This document shows, piece after piece, positions 1 through 9,112 of a DNA stretch of 24,492 nucleotides. Every line of letters begins with the position of its first letter. Position 1 is the stretch's first letter. The position numbers were made by a program, and so were the translations under genes. This DNA comes from Gnetum montanum (lineage: Eukaryota > Streptophyta > Gnetopsida > Gnetales > Gnetaceae), in contig MNCI01020745.1 of assembly GCA_015680685.1 (NCBI GenBank), positions 753,266 through 777,757 of the forward strand. Direction: 5' to 3'. The notes under the pieces are model-generated. The model was not told the DNA's origin, made no database searches, and was given only the letters and a program-made list of their open reading frames with translations.

Positions 1-816
1 CTTTTTACTTTTATCCTCCCCTTTATTTTCATGGTGGCTGCACCCAGATGTGGAAGGAGAGTGTGAATGGTGAGATGAAGGAGAAGAAGAAGGGGATCCA
101 TCACCATGGCGATGTTTCTTACCTTCTCTTCGGCTGCTTTGGCCCCCATCGTTGTAACGATCTAAGTGTCTATCCTTAGTGTGAGTGGTTGTTCCTGCTA
201 TGAACAGTTGGTGCTCACGGGGATCAAAGCCTATAGCATGTACAGTTGATCGAAGGCCCTGATTCCTTACCTCTTCACCATTGTGAGGAGGGGGAACATC
301 ATTTTCTAAGAAACCCATTGTGAGGGGTTCCTTGTCTCCTATTTCACTAAGGACATGGGGGACCTTGCCCTTCAATAATGAATGTTGGCTCTCCTGCCTT
401 TCATCTCGAATACGTTGGGCATTTGTGGGATGATAATCCCTTGTGTGAAAGTTATCCAGAACATATTCCAAAAATAGTTCTTGCATGCCCACCTATGCTA
501 AGGCACGGAGAAGCATGTTAGGGACCAATCAATCCGGGGGTAACACAATGTTACCTTGCAGATCTCTCCACCGCAGTTGCTCGTCTTGATGGAGAATAAA
601 AGTAAAATCCGAAACATACTCATCAGGATGAGTATATGTCACCTTAGATTGTTTAGGACATGGCTGGTCTAGGTTATGTGTATGATTCTGATTGTCTTCT
701 GTATTGTCCTTAGGTGAGTTGATTTTGTGAGAAGAAGCCATTCTTATGGTGTGCTGTTTACCGTTATTTATGTTCTTGATTAACTGATTAACCCGAAGGT
801 TCGTTAAAGCTCCCAA
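1..816 (-). pseudogene. gag-like reading frame of LTR retrotransposon, 3' end outside window
   Basis: This is the first coding region after the primer-binding site of the minus-strand element, so by position it is the gag (capsid) gene. It starts at an ATG at 816 (MGALTNLRVNQL) and stays in one frame to base 1, about 272 codons. Two in-frame stops interrupt it: TGA at 529-531 after LPPD, and TAG at 493-495 after LLRALA. Each is one C-to-T step from a sense codon, but that is true of any stop. The middle has a helical-looking stretch (ELFLEYVLDNFHTRDY) and the visible C-terminal end is rich in Ser, His, Lys and Arg (SPSSSPSSHHSHSPSTSG), a basic nucleic-acid-binding type of tail. No CCHC knuckle is reached before the edge. 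Its GC content is clearly higher than that of the rest of the window. I do not recognise the family from sequence alone; the gag call rests mainly on position. Confidence 0.6.
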
Positions 817-862
817 CGATGTGAGTGATTCCTAAGGTTCTAAATGTCTTAAAAACACATAG

Positions 863-880
863 TCCCCGGCAACGGCGCCA
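863..880 (-). other. Primer-binding site complementary to tRNA-Asp
   Basis: On the minus strand this reads TGGCGCCGTTGCCGGGGA, an exact 18-base complement of the 3' end of plant tRNA-Asp(GUC) including CCA. It lies one base inside the LTR edge at 882, as expected for minus-strand DNA priming in an LTR retrotransposon. tRNA-Asp priming is, from memory, common in Athila-type plant Ty3/gypsy elements, so that lineage is a reasonable guess. It fixes the orientation of the element: LTR to the right, gag to the left. Confidence 0.93.
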
Positions 881-1300
881 ATGATGAGTGCTGAGGTACC
901 CCTACACTCAACCATACAAAACGAGCGTAGCATGCGCGATCCGGTCAAACTTTGCAGACTAAATGCCTAAATGCCACAAGGAACACTTGGGGTTAATCGT
1001 TCGTTGTCTTCCCAGGCTTGCTTGTATGTGTCACAGTGTATGGTTAAGCAAGTGTGAGGTATATGACTTTTTTGGTATTTTACGGTATATCTCCTATGCT
1101 AAAAGGTGAAGGGTTGAGAAACTAAAACTAATTCTAACTACAGCACTAAGTTGTAGCGTCAGCATCCATTCCCACTTGCCGTACACACCTTGAACTGTGC
1201 AACTGTGGCTACCAAATGCTAATTGTTACTGGGATCACCACACATAACGCACGTGCTCGAAGCAGTCGTACTGAGGCACTTAACTAACCTAAGTGTGACA

Positions 1301-1487
1301 AGTAGCCAATTCCTTGACTAGCCGTACACATCCGTAGATGCTCATAATCAAGTCATACTTGTCCCACGTTCTAGGAGGAAATGGTTGAGAGAATCTAATC
1401 GTGATGAGTAGCCAATCCCTTGGCTAGCCATACACGTTCATCAACGCTCGTAACCAAGTCATACTCATGCCGCGTCACTAGGAAAGC
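1301..1487. repeat. Two diverged ~80-bp direct repeats inside the LTR
   Basis: Copy 1 (about 1301-1381) and copy 2 (about 1407-1487) share agtagccaat, ttg.ctagcc.tacac, aagtcatac and ctaggagg/ctaggaaa at matching spacing, a period of 106 bp. They lie in the R/U5 part of the LTR. A third, weaker relative may start near 1150 (cttgccgtacacacc). Such duplications inside LTRs usually reflect slippage; a regulatory role is possible but not shown. Confidence 0.75.
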
Positions 1488-1719
1488 AGTAAATAACATT
1501 AATTAAACCTATCCATGCACTGCAAGGTTTATCGACAAAGCTCATCTTTATTGTCGTACACAACTTGCGTTCAGGTACAAAGCTGCTTGAATAAAGAACC
1601 GTTCACTTGGGGGACTCCTACTACGGGCACATGGAAAATATTCTATCTTTGGGGTGATCAATCCGCTAGAGCTTTGCTACTTTACGCCTATGATGTCAAA
1701 TGAGGGGAGTGCCACCTCT

Positions 1720-1728
1720 TATTTATAG
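1720..1728 (-). promoter_or_regulatory. TATA box of the LTR promoter
   Basis: The minus strand reads CTATAAATA, a near-ideal plant TATA box, within the first 80 bp of the LTR in element orientation. Transcription would be expected to start roughly 30 bp downstream, near 1690. That would leave a U3 of only about 100 bp. Confidence 0.7.
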
Positions 1729-1741
1729 ATATGGTGGCGGA

Positions 1742-1755
1742 CCGTGATATCACGG
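1742..1755. other. 14-bp perfect palindrome in U3
   Basis: CCGTGATATCACGG is its own reverse complement. It sits just upstream of the TATA box in element orientation and is followed by gcgaaatcgc (1761-1770), a short hairpin with GCGA/TCGC arms. The location suits a dimeric transcription-factor site, but no known factor is assigned. Confidence 0.6.
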
Positions 1756-1795
1756 CAGACGCGAAATCGCGGCCTGTGCAATTCACGTCTCATCA

Positions 1796-2055
1796 ATACC
1801 TATAAACTTTCTCACTCCTCAGTGACAAAGAGTTACCAAAAATAGCATTACAAAACTCATCATGAGATACAGGGAAAACTCCATTGGTGAAAATATCATT
1901 CATAGAATGTATGACAATCCTATGCATATTAGAAATTGAAACCCCATGTAAAGCATTCATAACTTGAGGTGAAATTTCAGCCACAATGCCCTCAACAATA
2001 GATGTAAATGCCCTAATAGCAATATTAGTAATTAAAATAATGCTATATAACACTC
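1796..2055 (-). pseudogene. Exon-like reading frame truncated by the LTR insertion, unknown product
   Basis: About 86 codons without a stop run from 2055 down to 1796 in AT-rich DNA. The readable peptide includes EGIVAEISPQVMNALHG and SNMHRIVIHSMNDIF. There is no ATG at the left end of the frame (a GTG sits at 2053-2051). Instead the frame follows ttccaattag on the minus strand, which looks like a 3' splice site, so this may be an internal exon rather than a whole gene. The frame ends exactly at the LTR boundary: its stop codon is the TGA of the LTR terminus TGATGAG. The older coding frame was therefore cut by the retrotransposon, and the rest of it would lie left of the element, outside the window. 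I do not recognise the protein family, and a chance open frame of this length cannot be excluded. Confidence 0.45.
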
Positions 2056-2428
2056 TAATTGGAATTTATGGAATACAATACATCATGAAACAATGAAAAT
2101 TCAACTAATTACTTGAAAATAAGCAATAAAACTAAGATTTCTTTCACTAAAGATGGAGGTGGAATGGATTATCTCAAATGAGTGCTAAGCATCCATAGAC
2201 CAAAATTAGGGTTGATAAGAACTTGAATTGCTTGTAGAGGTTGCTTTTGCACTTTTGGCCTTGTGAGAAGGCATCCTTAAAGTTTCAAGCCTTCTTGTGT
2301 GCCATGGATTTGGAAAAAATGGAGTGGAAATGTAGAAAGGATGAGGCCATAGTCAATTGTACGAGGATGTCCAAGGCTTGAGTGGAATGAAATGGAAAAA
2401 AGAATGATGGAATATATATAGCCAATAC
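2056..2428. other. No recognisable gene
   Basis: AT-rich, CpG-poor DNA lies between the exon-like frame and the N-flanked duplication. If the exon reading is right, this would be intron or upstream sequence of that older minus-strand gene. No coherent reading frame, RNA gene or TE domain was seen. Confidence 0.4.
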
Positions 2429-2514
2429 CCTCAATAAAGTTTGTGCCATAGTTTAGGATGTCTCAAGAAANTCCTCAATAAAGTTTGTGCCATAGTTTAG
2501 GATGTCTCAAGAAA
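2429..2514. repeat. Exact 42-bp duplication flanking a single N (probable assembly join)
   Basis: Bases 2429-2470 and 2473-2514 are identical over 42 bp, starting cctcaataaagtttgtgcc, and are separated only by the N at 2471 plus one t. Identity is complete while the surrounding DNA is heavily diverged. This is the pattern of two contig ends that overlap but were joined with a placeholder instead of being merged. The true sequence probably has one copy. Confidence 0.8.
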
Positions 2515-2620
2515 AAAATGGAACATCTTACCCATGTTAGGTCTATTCATAGTGGGACATCTTAAATTTGGATGGAAGGTCCTAAGTGGGATGTCTCACA
2601 AAACAATGGGACATCCCAAC
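2495..2620. repeat. Cluster of GGGACATC-like motifs in both orientations
   Basis: Variants aggatgtctc, ggaacatctt, gggacatctt, gggatgtctc and gggacatccc recur within about 125 bp. One pair forms an inverted repeat: tgggatgtc at 2587-2595 and gacatccca at 2610-2618. The function is unknown. It could be a terminal or subterminal region of a decayed transposon, or chance enrichment. Confidence 0.4.
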
Positions 2621-3839
2621 ATTAAGTTAATTATTTTTAGGCTATAAAGGTCTAATATGTATGAGGGTTCATAGTGAATGTTGTCTAGGATAATAATTAT
2701 TATAAAGGAAAGCTAAAACATAATGCAAGTCAAGGGAAGATACTTACCAATACTTATCTATAATCATGTTGCTCTTGAGAAGATGATTTGTTCAAGTAGA
2801 TTTATGATGAGGTTTTCTCTTCAAAGTCCCTCCTTTGTAATCAACACATATATCTTATATCCCTAGTATCTAATTGTTCCTTGGAAGATCCCTTATGGTT
2901 TGATGAACAGCATGAGTACTTGCTCATTCTCCTTCCTTCTTTAGTTTGAATCCCCATACCTTTTTAACCTACAAGACATTCTTTCTAGGAACCTTTAGAT
3001 AAGAACAAGGAGTCATGTTATAATATTTCATTTTTAAATGAAAATTTGAGTGTTTATTCCCATACTTTTTACAATAATAATACTTGATTTTTCACATGAT
3101 TGATGCCTAGTCATTGTTCGCATGATTGATGAGATGGGATGATTGCACATGCATCATTCGAACAAGCTAGATGGAACATTTATCATTGAAGGATAGTACT
3201 TGAAGTATGAAAATGAATATGTTTCATCTTTGAGTATGCCTAATGTGAAATTTTACACTTAGATGTCTCCTATGTTATAGACATGGATTAGTTGTGGGTG
3301 AGAGAAATTCTCCACATCATGTAAAAATTTTTCTTTTAATTCCCCTATTTTTGTTTATGAATTTTAATAAAGCTGGTATGTTTAGTTAGAATTTTTGTTC
3401 TTTTTAAGCTTAATGGATAATAATCTATAATATTTTTTTCTTTTAGTATGTTTGTATGTGTATGTGGGAAAACTAATTAATATGCTTTATAAATTCTCAT
3501 CCAATAAGCCAATTATGGATGAGTGAGTTACAAATGTGATGAGGATGTGAGAGTGCCAAACATGTCCAAAGTGAAGTCTTGATTGATTGAATGATTATGC
3601 AACAAAATTCATCCATCCACATTTTTTCTATCCATCATCGATGAACTAGGCTTAGATTTAATGGGAAGCTAGGACTCACACTACAAGATATTAAAGCTTA
3701 TGCTATTAGAATCATGAGTAGATGATGGGTTCATAGCTTAGGTTGTAATCTTTGAAATCTTAGAAGAGGTTCATTGATGTTTACATGAATGAAGAGATGC
3801 ATGCACCAATGTGGGAAAAAATAGCACCTTAGTTAGAGG

Positions 3840-3861
3840 AGGTTCATGATGTCATGAACCT
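3840..3861. other. Near-perfect 22-bp palindrome
   Basis: AGGTTCATGA and TCATGAACCT are exact 10-bp inverted arms separated by TG. No flanking T-run suggests a terminator, and none is expected in plant nuclear DNA. It may be a remnant transposon end or a chance palindrome. Confidence 0.5.
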
Positions 3862-3982
3862 ATGTATGTCATGTGGTGAGGGATGAATTCTCATGTTCAT
3901 GCAGGTTGAAGATTCTAGGTGATGATTTGGCACTTCAATCATTCCCATGATTCTCATGCATCATCAAAAATCCTATACCTAT

Positions 3983-4111
3983 GAAATGGAAAAAAATATG
4001 AAATAAAAAGAAAAAAATATGAAAAAATGAAGAGAAATAAAGAAGAAAATAAAAGAAAAGAAAAATAATAATAAAATAACAATGATAAGAAGAAGAGGTG
4101 ATGAGAAGAGC
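3983..4111. repeat. A/G-rich low-complexity tract
   Basis: The plus strand is almost wholly A and G with scattered T. It is built from imperfect repeats such as gaaaaaaatatgaaa, agaaaat and aataataata. No coding character was seen. Confidence 0.7.
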
Positions 4112-5540
4112 AATGTAACTTTTAAGTTTATTGGTTCATAGAAATTGGTATCTTTATCATCCTACACCAATCTTATGATTTCTTGAATTAAGATCAAAAT
4201 GAATGGTTGAACCAATACTTGCATAAGCCTTTCTCATGTTTAACATGTTTCCCTGATCACTTGACTTTCCAAAATTTCATAGTTGAATAAAATCTCTTAC
4301 TCATCTCTACTCATGATCATGAAGGCTTAGAAGTCTCTCTCTTAGAAAACTTTGGTAATGACAATTGTTGCTTTTATTCAAATCCCAAATCCATTTGTTT
4401 TTAAATGTTAACATTATAATCCTTTAGTCAAATTTCAATCACATTTGAACCTAGAATTTTCCATTTATTTGGTCATGGCATTGTAATTACTATTGGGATG
4501 TGTTATCAGTTAGAACAACTAAAGGAATTGATGAGAGATTTCTAGTAAACCAAAACTAGGGGAGCCTACTATGCATATGTGTTTAAATGGAGGAAAACCA
4601 ATCTAGAATCTTAACTTCTAGATATTTTGTAGTACATTATCTTGGTTCGGTTCTATCAAGGGTTGGACCATAAAGAATTAAGACTAGATGACATTAGAAG
4701 TGGTAGGTGTGATCTTGTGATTAGAAGAGAGACTTGAAGATTTATCCCCATTTTATGAATGAGTAGCAATGAAAATGCAGTAGTGGATCTTTTCTAGAGT
4801 CTTCCATTAGCTAGTTGAATGATTAGCTAGCGATCTAGTGATGTTGCACACACAAACTCTCTCTCTTGCTCACCATTCATTCTCTATCTCTTCCATTCCA
4901 TTTCTTGTCCATTATTATGGATGGTAGAAAGTTGATCAAGTAAAGCAAGGATAAGATTTGGCCAACCAAGGGCATGAACTTGCATTGGATGTTGATGTCT
5001 CACTAGTTATTGGAAATCCATAGGTGTTCCATTAACAAGTTTTACAAGGGTAAGAAATGTAGGTTTCTACTATGGAAAGGATTTACTTGTGAATCCTTGG
5101 TTAATTGGCATTACAAGAAAATGAGCTAAAGCTTATCTCCTAGTGATGGTGGTGGTTGCATAACATAAGGTACTTGATTAATCTTCTACTTATGTGAGTG
5201 TCAACTCTTCAAGCTTCAACGTTTAATCATGATAAATCCTTTCCATGTTATCTCACTTGTGTCTATATTTGATTATTCTTAATGTTCTAATTATTCTCTA
5301 TTTTAACCTATTTTTTAAAGCTTTTGGTTCATGAAAATGCATAAATTAATCATACAACTCAATTCCCATGATCTTGGATATCACCTAATATAAGCTTATA
5401 ATGTTTTTATTGTCTAGCTCTTCTTGTGAATTGTTTGGTTGCTTCTTGGTGATTCAAGAATGTTTTTAACCTTGTTAGTGATCCTCAAGGCAAGTGGAGA
5501 TAAGTTGAGGATGTGAATGGGGAAGTTTTGGATTTTTTCT

Positions 5541-6020
5541 TTGCTGGGAGGGTCCATTAATACATCCCTTACATCAACATAGGGAAATCAATACTCCTAC
5601 ACTAGGGCACTCTCCTTTACATTAATGAGCTAGTATAAAAGGGAGGAGATTCTTCCAAAGTCATTTTCTCTCAATTTTCATCCAAGTATTCTCCATTTCA
5701 TGCCTCCTAAGCCTTAGAAAAGCAAAATTATGCTAAATTTTCACCATTAATATTGGATTAGTGATAGTTTTATACATTCTCTTCTTGGTCCTTTTTGTCC
5801 TTGGTTTTCTTGGTAGGGTTTAAGCCTACTATCTTGTAACCTAGTTGTGGGGGAGAGGAATTAATCCATGCATGTATTAATGAATTTTGTATTTATTTAA
5901 GAATTTCTATCTCACCTATTACTTATCCATGCATTCCATGATTTTATAGTTTTGATGATGTTTTTCAAGTATATACAAGATTTATGTTCATCATTATTTT
6001 CAAGTACATGTTTTTTAAAA
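5541..6020 (+). mobile_element. LTR-like segment with TATA promoter
   Basis: The segment starts after a purine-rich run (ttgctgggaggg, 5541-5552). It has TATAAAA at 5634-5640 followed by a pyrimidine-rich leader (tcattttctctcaatttt). Further on is an LTR-like 3' part: ttgtaacctagttgtggggg near 5836, then aatccatgcatg and tgaattttgtatttattt near 5864-5900. The order of promoter, leader, TTGTAA-type stretch and AATGAATTTTGT-type stretch is typical of plant LTRs. The right limit is placed before tggtagtata at 6021, which could be a worn primer-binding site with gggac downstream. No TG..CA ends are proven. The reading frame at 6158 lies just downstream, as a gag-position ORF would. Confidence 0.4.
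5634..5640 (+). promoter_or_regulatory. TATA box in LTR-like segment
   Basis: TATAAAA is followed by ggga and then a C/T-rich stretch that could be the start of the transcript. It lies about 520 bp upstream of the decayed reading frame at 6158, which it would have driven. Confidence 0.45.
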
Positions 6021-6157
6021 TGGTAGTATAATGACTAGGGGACTTCCTTGATTTTTAGTAGTCCTCATAGTTCATCATGCTAGGATAGTTATGATCAATG
6101 CTCTGTAGTCTATGAAGGAAAGAGGTCAAAAGATCTCAACCCTCCATCTATGGACCT

Positions 6158-8637
6158 ATGCGTGAATTAGCAATTTCTGACAAAAAGAGGAAAGAAGAAG
6201 AACTAAGATGACCTAATCCTAGACCTACTCAAGAAAGGCCTCTAGCTAGAAGTAGATTGAGAGGTAGAAAATCATATTCTCAATCTTTAAGTTGAGCATG
6301 TGCTTAATTGCAAGCAACTAAACAAGTGCTAGAGAATCTAGTAGATGATGATGTTGAAATCAACGATACCTAGGAGGATGTGGGTGCACATGTCATTCGA
6401 TAGGGTTAAATCCATGAGGCGAAGAATTACCATAAATTCCTTGAGCTTAGTTCTATTGAGCTCAATGAGTCATTGTAGTAGATAGGCTTTCATTATTACA
6501 TCATCCAATCCACTATCTGGTACTGATATGAGATAGAAAAATTCTACCTTGACCTTGTGATAGATGGTACCATGTTCTTTATTGATGGGATTTCTATGCC
6601 CATTTCAACATGTGTAATCTCTAGAGTTATGAGATTTTCAAATGAACTAGTAAAAAATTGGTAACCAGAAACCTAGTAGACTAAGCCCAAGCTCAAAATG
6701 AATGTTTTTCTTAAGGCCTATAACATTGATAAGGTAGATGTGAAGATTTTAAAACTTCCCTTGGTCTAAAATGTCATGTAAGAAATTGTTACATATAACT
6801 TCTTACCCACCAAAAGACCATAAGGTATCTTTTATTGGGGAGCTAAGATTATGGCAATGATGAGAGGAAAATGTGCCATCAACAACTCATACATTCTTTA
6901 TAAGGTCTTAATATAAAAAATTAAAGATGCGGCATAGGAAAATAGGAGATGTATGCCTTTACAAGATTAATTAGAAACTTTGTAAGCTAGTAGACATCCT
7001 CAATCATGTGGGAAAGAATTCCATAACAATAGGAATGGTAGACTAGGAGAACATTATGATGGTGGTCTCAAGATGACAGCTTGAGATCACTACAGTAGTA
7101 CTTGATTTAGAGGATGAAATTCCTTTCACTAATGCATCACACATTTGACCTTTAGACCAACTATGAATGCATCAAACAAGAGTACCATCTATACCTCAAG
7201 CCTTACAACATATACAAGTTCAATAACCTAGTAGATCTGTCTCTTTACCAGCTAGTTTTAACATTAAAAAAGATTAGGAGTCTCTTTCTGGTGGCATTTT
7301 TCAACTTGCTATGCACATCAAAGGTGAGGGACAAGCTATCACAATTCACATCAAGGGTTTTCAAGATCTTGGTAGCAACTTTCTAGACATGATGAAAGCC
7401 ATTATGGGTGGTGAAGCTATAGGGAAAGATCTCTTTTAATTTCCTTCTCACTTGCTAAATGATCCATTCATGATGCATCTAGATGCCCTTATTTGATCTC
7501 ATATTCATGATCCTTCAAAGAGTGTTTCCTCTTCTCAAAAATCAAGGTGCAACATGCACAATGCCTGGCATGTAGTAGAAGTTCTTTAGGTACTCATTGA
7601 TTAACTTGGAAATAGCCATTGTACAAAAGAATAGGAGAAAGTTTATTTAGTTGCCAAAATATTATTTAGAAACATTAACATCACATTGGATACAAAAACC
7701 ATCGATGCTAATAGAATATTTTATTTAAGAAAGTTGTAGAGAAGTTAGGTGAACTTATGATGATTGCAGGAACAACTAGAAACCGTTACATCATTGGTAC
7801 CAGCATTCTCCATGATCAATTCAGAGATATGGATTGAGTGCCTATAATTAAAGCTATTCAAGGCATGCTAGGTGGATGAAGAATATGAGTCAAAAACAAG
7901 AAAAATAGGTACTCTCCCTTTCTTAGTAGGTACGAAGTTTGGAAGATAAAAGTCAAATCAAAATCTTATTTCAAGATAAATACCTTCATATAGAAAAATG
8001 GTGCTAGGACTTGTGGTAGGAGCTACCAAAAAAATTACTAGAAAAATTGATGAGCTTAAAAATATTCATTTGAGTGAGCAAACAACCTGGGATGTTAAGG
8101 TATGTAGAATACATAAATTTTTAGCTTTGCTGAAAAAAAAAAAGTAATAGGAAAGAGACACAAGGTGAAGGAGAAATTTGATACGCTGCATGCCAAACTC
8201 TAACAAATGGTTGCAAATTAATCAACCCTATAAGAAAGGATAGACTTGTTGGAAAACATGTACATCCTCCATCATGAGGTAGCTATTACAATGCTTTAGA
8301 GGAGACTTAAGGAGGACAAATAATATGTATAGGTAGAGTGGAGAAGGTATTTATATGTGCTTCAAAATTCTACAAGTTATTCATGGACTAAGCTAGAAGA
8401 GAAACTTCATCAAGCAATAGTTAAGTCTGACTTTTCCCAATGCAAGTTCTCATAGGTATGAAGGAATCATGAGTAGTTCTAATTGGATGCCAAGAAATAG
8501 AGACAAGTGCTTCTATGAGAGTAGGAACTAATGCATGAAGAGAATCAATAGCTTTGAGCTAGAGTGATGAACCTTGAGATGCAACTATAGAGATACCACA
8601 TGTCCTCACCAAGCTCTTTTAGTTTCTTCCCTTATTA
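6158..8637 (+). pseudogene. Long decayed ORF of unknown, probably retroelement, origin
   Basis: From the ATG at 6158 one frame runs about 310 codons to about 7090. It continues after a frameshift to about 7735, shifts again, and resumes at about 8160-8637: roughly 800 codons with dozens of stops. Stop density is no lower than chance, so the support is composition and coherence: a basic N-terminus (SDKKRKEEELR, then RSRLRGRKSYSQS), an acidic patch (NLVDDDVEIND), a central helical part (EIEKFYLDLVIDG, FLPTKRP, GIFYWGAKIMAMMRGK), a middle block (FQLAMHIKGEGQAITIHIKG) and a coiled-coil-like C-terminus (KLEEKLHQAIVKSDFSQCKF). The central part reminds me of the 'putative plant transposon protein' type (Pfam Transposase_32), but weakly. 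Position between two LTR-like segments suggests a non-autonomous or degenerate retrotransposon ORF. No RT, integrase or transposase catalytic motif was seen. Confidence 0.5.
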
Positions 8638-9096
8638 AGTAGGTAGATCAAGGGAATTTTTTCCTTAGCTACCACACCCTAGCACTTCTTAATGAGATGG
8701 ATCATGTTGTAATGTATTCATGATCTCTAAATTTGGACAATTGTATTTCTCTAAATTGATCATGCCATGTGTCTAGTCCTGGTTTAATGTCTTAGATGTT
8801 AAAGCTATGGAATTAGCTTTACTCAATAGTATGGAGATGTTAAGTTATCTAGTGTCATTTTGTAAGTCTACTGTAAGCCCTAGACTTAGGAAGTATTTCA
8901 CACTATTTTTATAGTTCTTGTATTGATAGTTAAGGCTTCTACCTTTCACATTTGCATTCTTGCCTTCCATATCATACTTCTAGGTTTTTTTATGTTTTGG
9001 GCTTCATAGGATGATCCTAGCTTCATTTGGGCATCCATGTAACTTATCGACATGTTCCTTGATATTCCAGATTTCATCCAAAACTAGCAAACAAAG
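8638..9096. other. Noncoding stretch after the decayed ORF
   Basis: About 460 bp without a readable frame. It would correspond to the 3' untranslated part of the element that carries the 6158-8637 frame, ending at the purine-rich run at 9097. Confidence 0.4.
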
Positions 9097-9112
9097 TGTG
9101 CTGGGGAGGGAA
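9097..9112 (+). other. Candidate polypurine tract
   Basis: gtgtgctggggagggaa precedes a TG at 9113-9114. The core resembles the run at 5541-5552 (ttgctgggaggg), and tacatcaaca follows both within about 40 bp. A polypurine tract directly before TG is expected upstream of a 3' LTR and primes plus-strand synthesis. Confidence 0.4.

Larger units (their letters stand above)
882..1795 (-). mobile_element. 914-bp 5' LTR of minus-strand retrotransposon
   Basis: The segment begins TGATGAG and ends CTCATCA, a perfect 7-bp terminal inverted repeat with the canonical TG..CA ends. One end lies next to the tRNA-Asp primer-binding site and the other abuts AT-rich DNA of different character at 1796. In element orientation the TATA box is only about 67 bp from the LTR start, so U3 is short (about 100 bp) and R plus U5 make up most of the LTR. 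The segment holds a diverged direct repeat (period 106 bp) and a 14-bp palindrome. CpG dinucleotides are frequent here, unlike in the rest of the window. The target-site duplication would include 1796-1800 (atacc), but its partner lies off the left side. Short open frames inside the LTR look like chance. Confidence 0.88.
2621..5540. other. Long AT-rich stretch without a recognisable gene
   Basis: I found no reading frame with convincing protein character, no RNA gene and no TE domain on either strand. It contains a perfect hairpin (3840-3861) and a purine-rich low-complexity tract (3983-4111). CpG is scarce, consistent with old methylated repeat DNA. It may be noncoding parts of one or more decayed LTR elements. 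Confidence 0.5.

Noticed and set aside
1515-1703. Plus-strand 62-codon open frame
   Set aside because: It lies entirely inside the LTR, antisense to the element, and has no recognisable motif.
6158-8637. Reassigned stop codons (ciliate-like code with UAA/UAG as Gln)
   Set aside because: TGA also falls in-frame, frameshifts are present, and the surrounding elements are typical of plant nuclear DNA. Any stop is one C-to-T from Gln or Arg, so the apparent Gln/Arg fit carries no weight.
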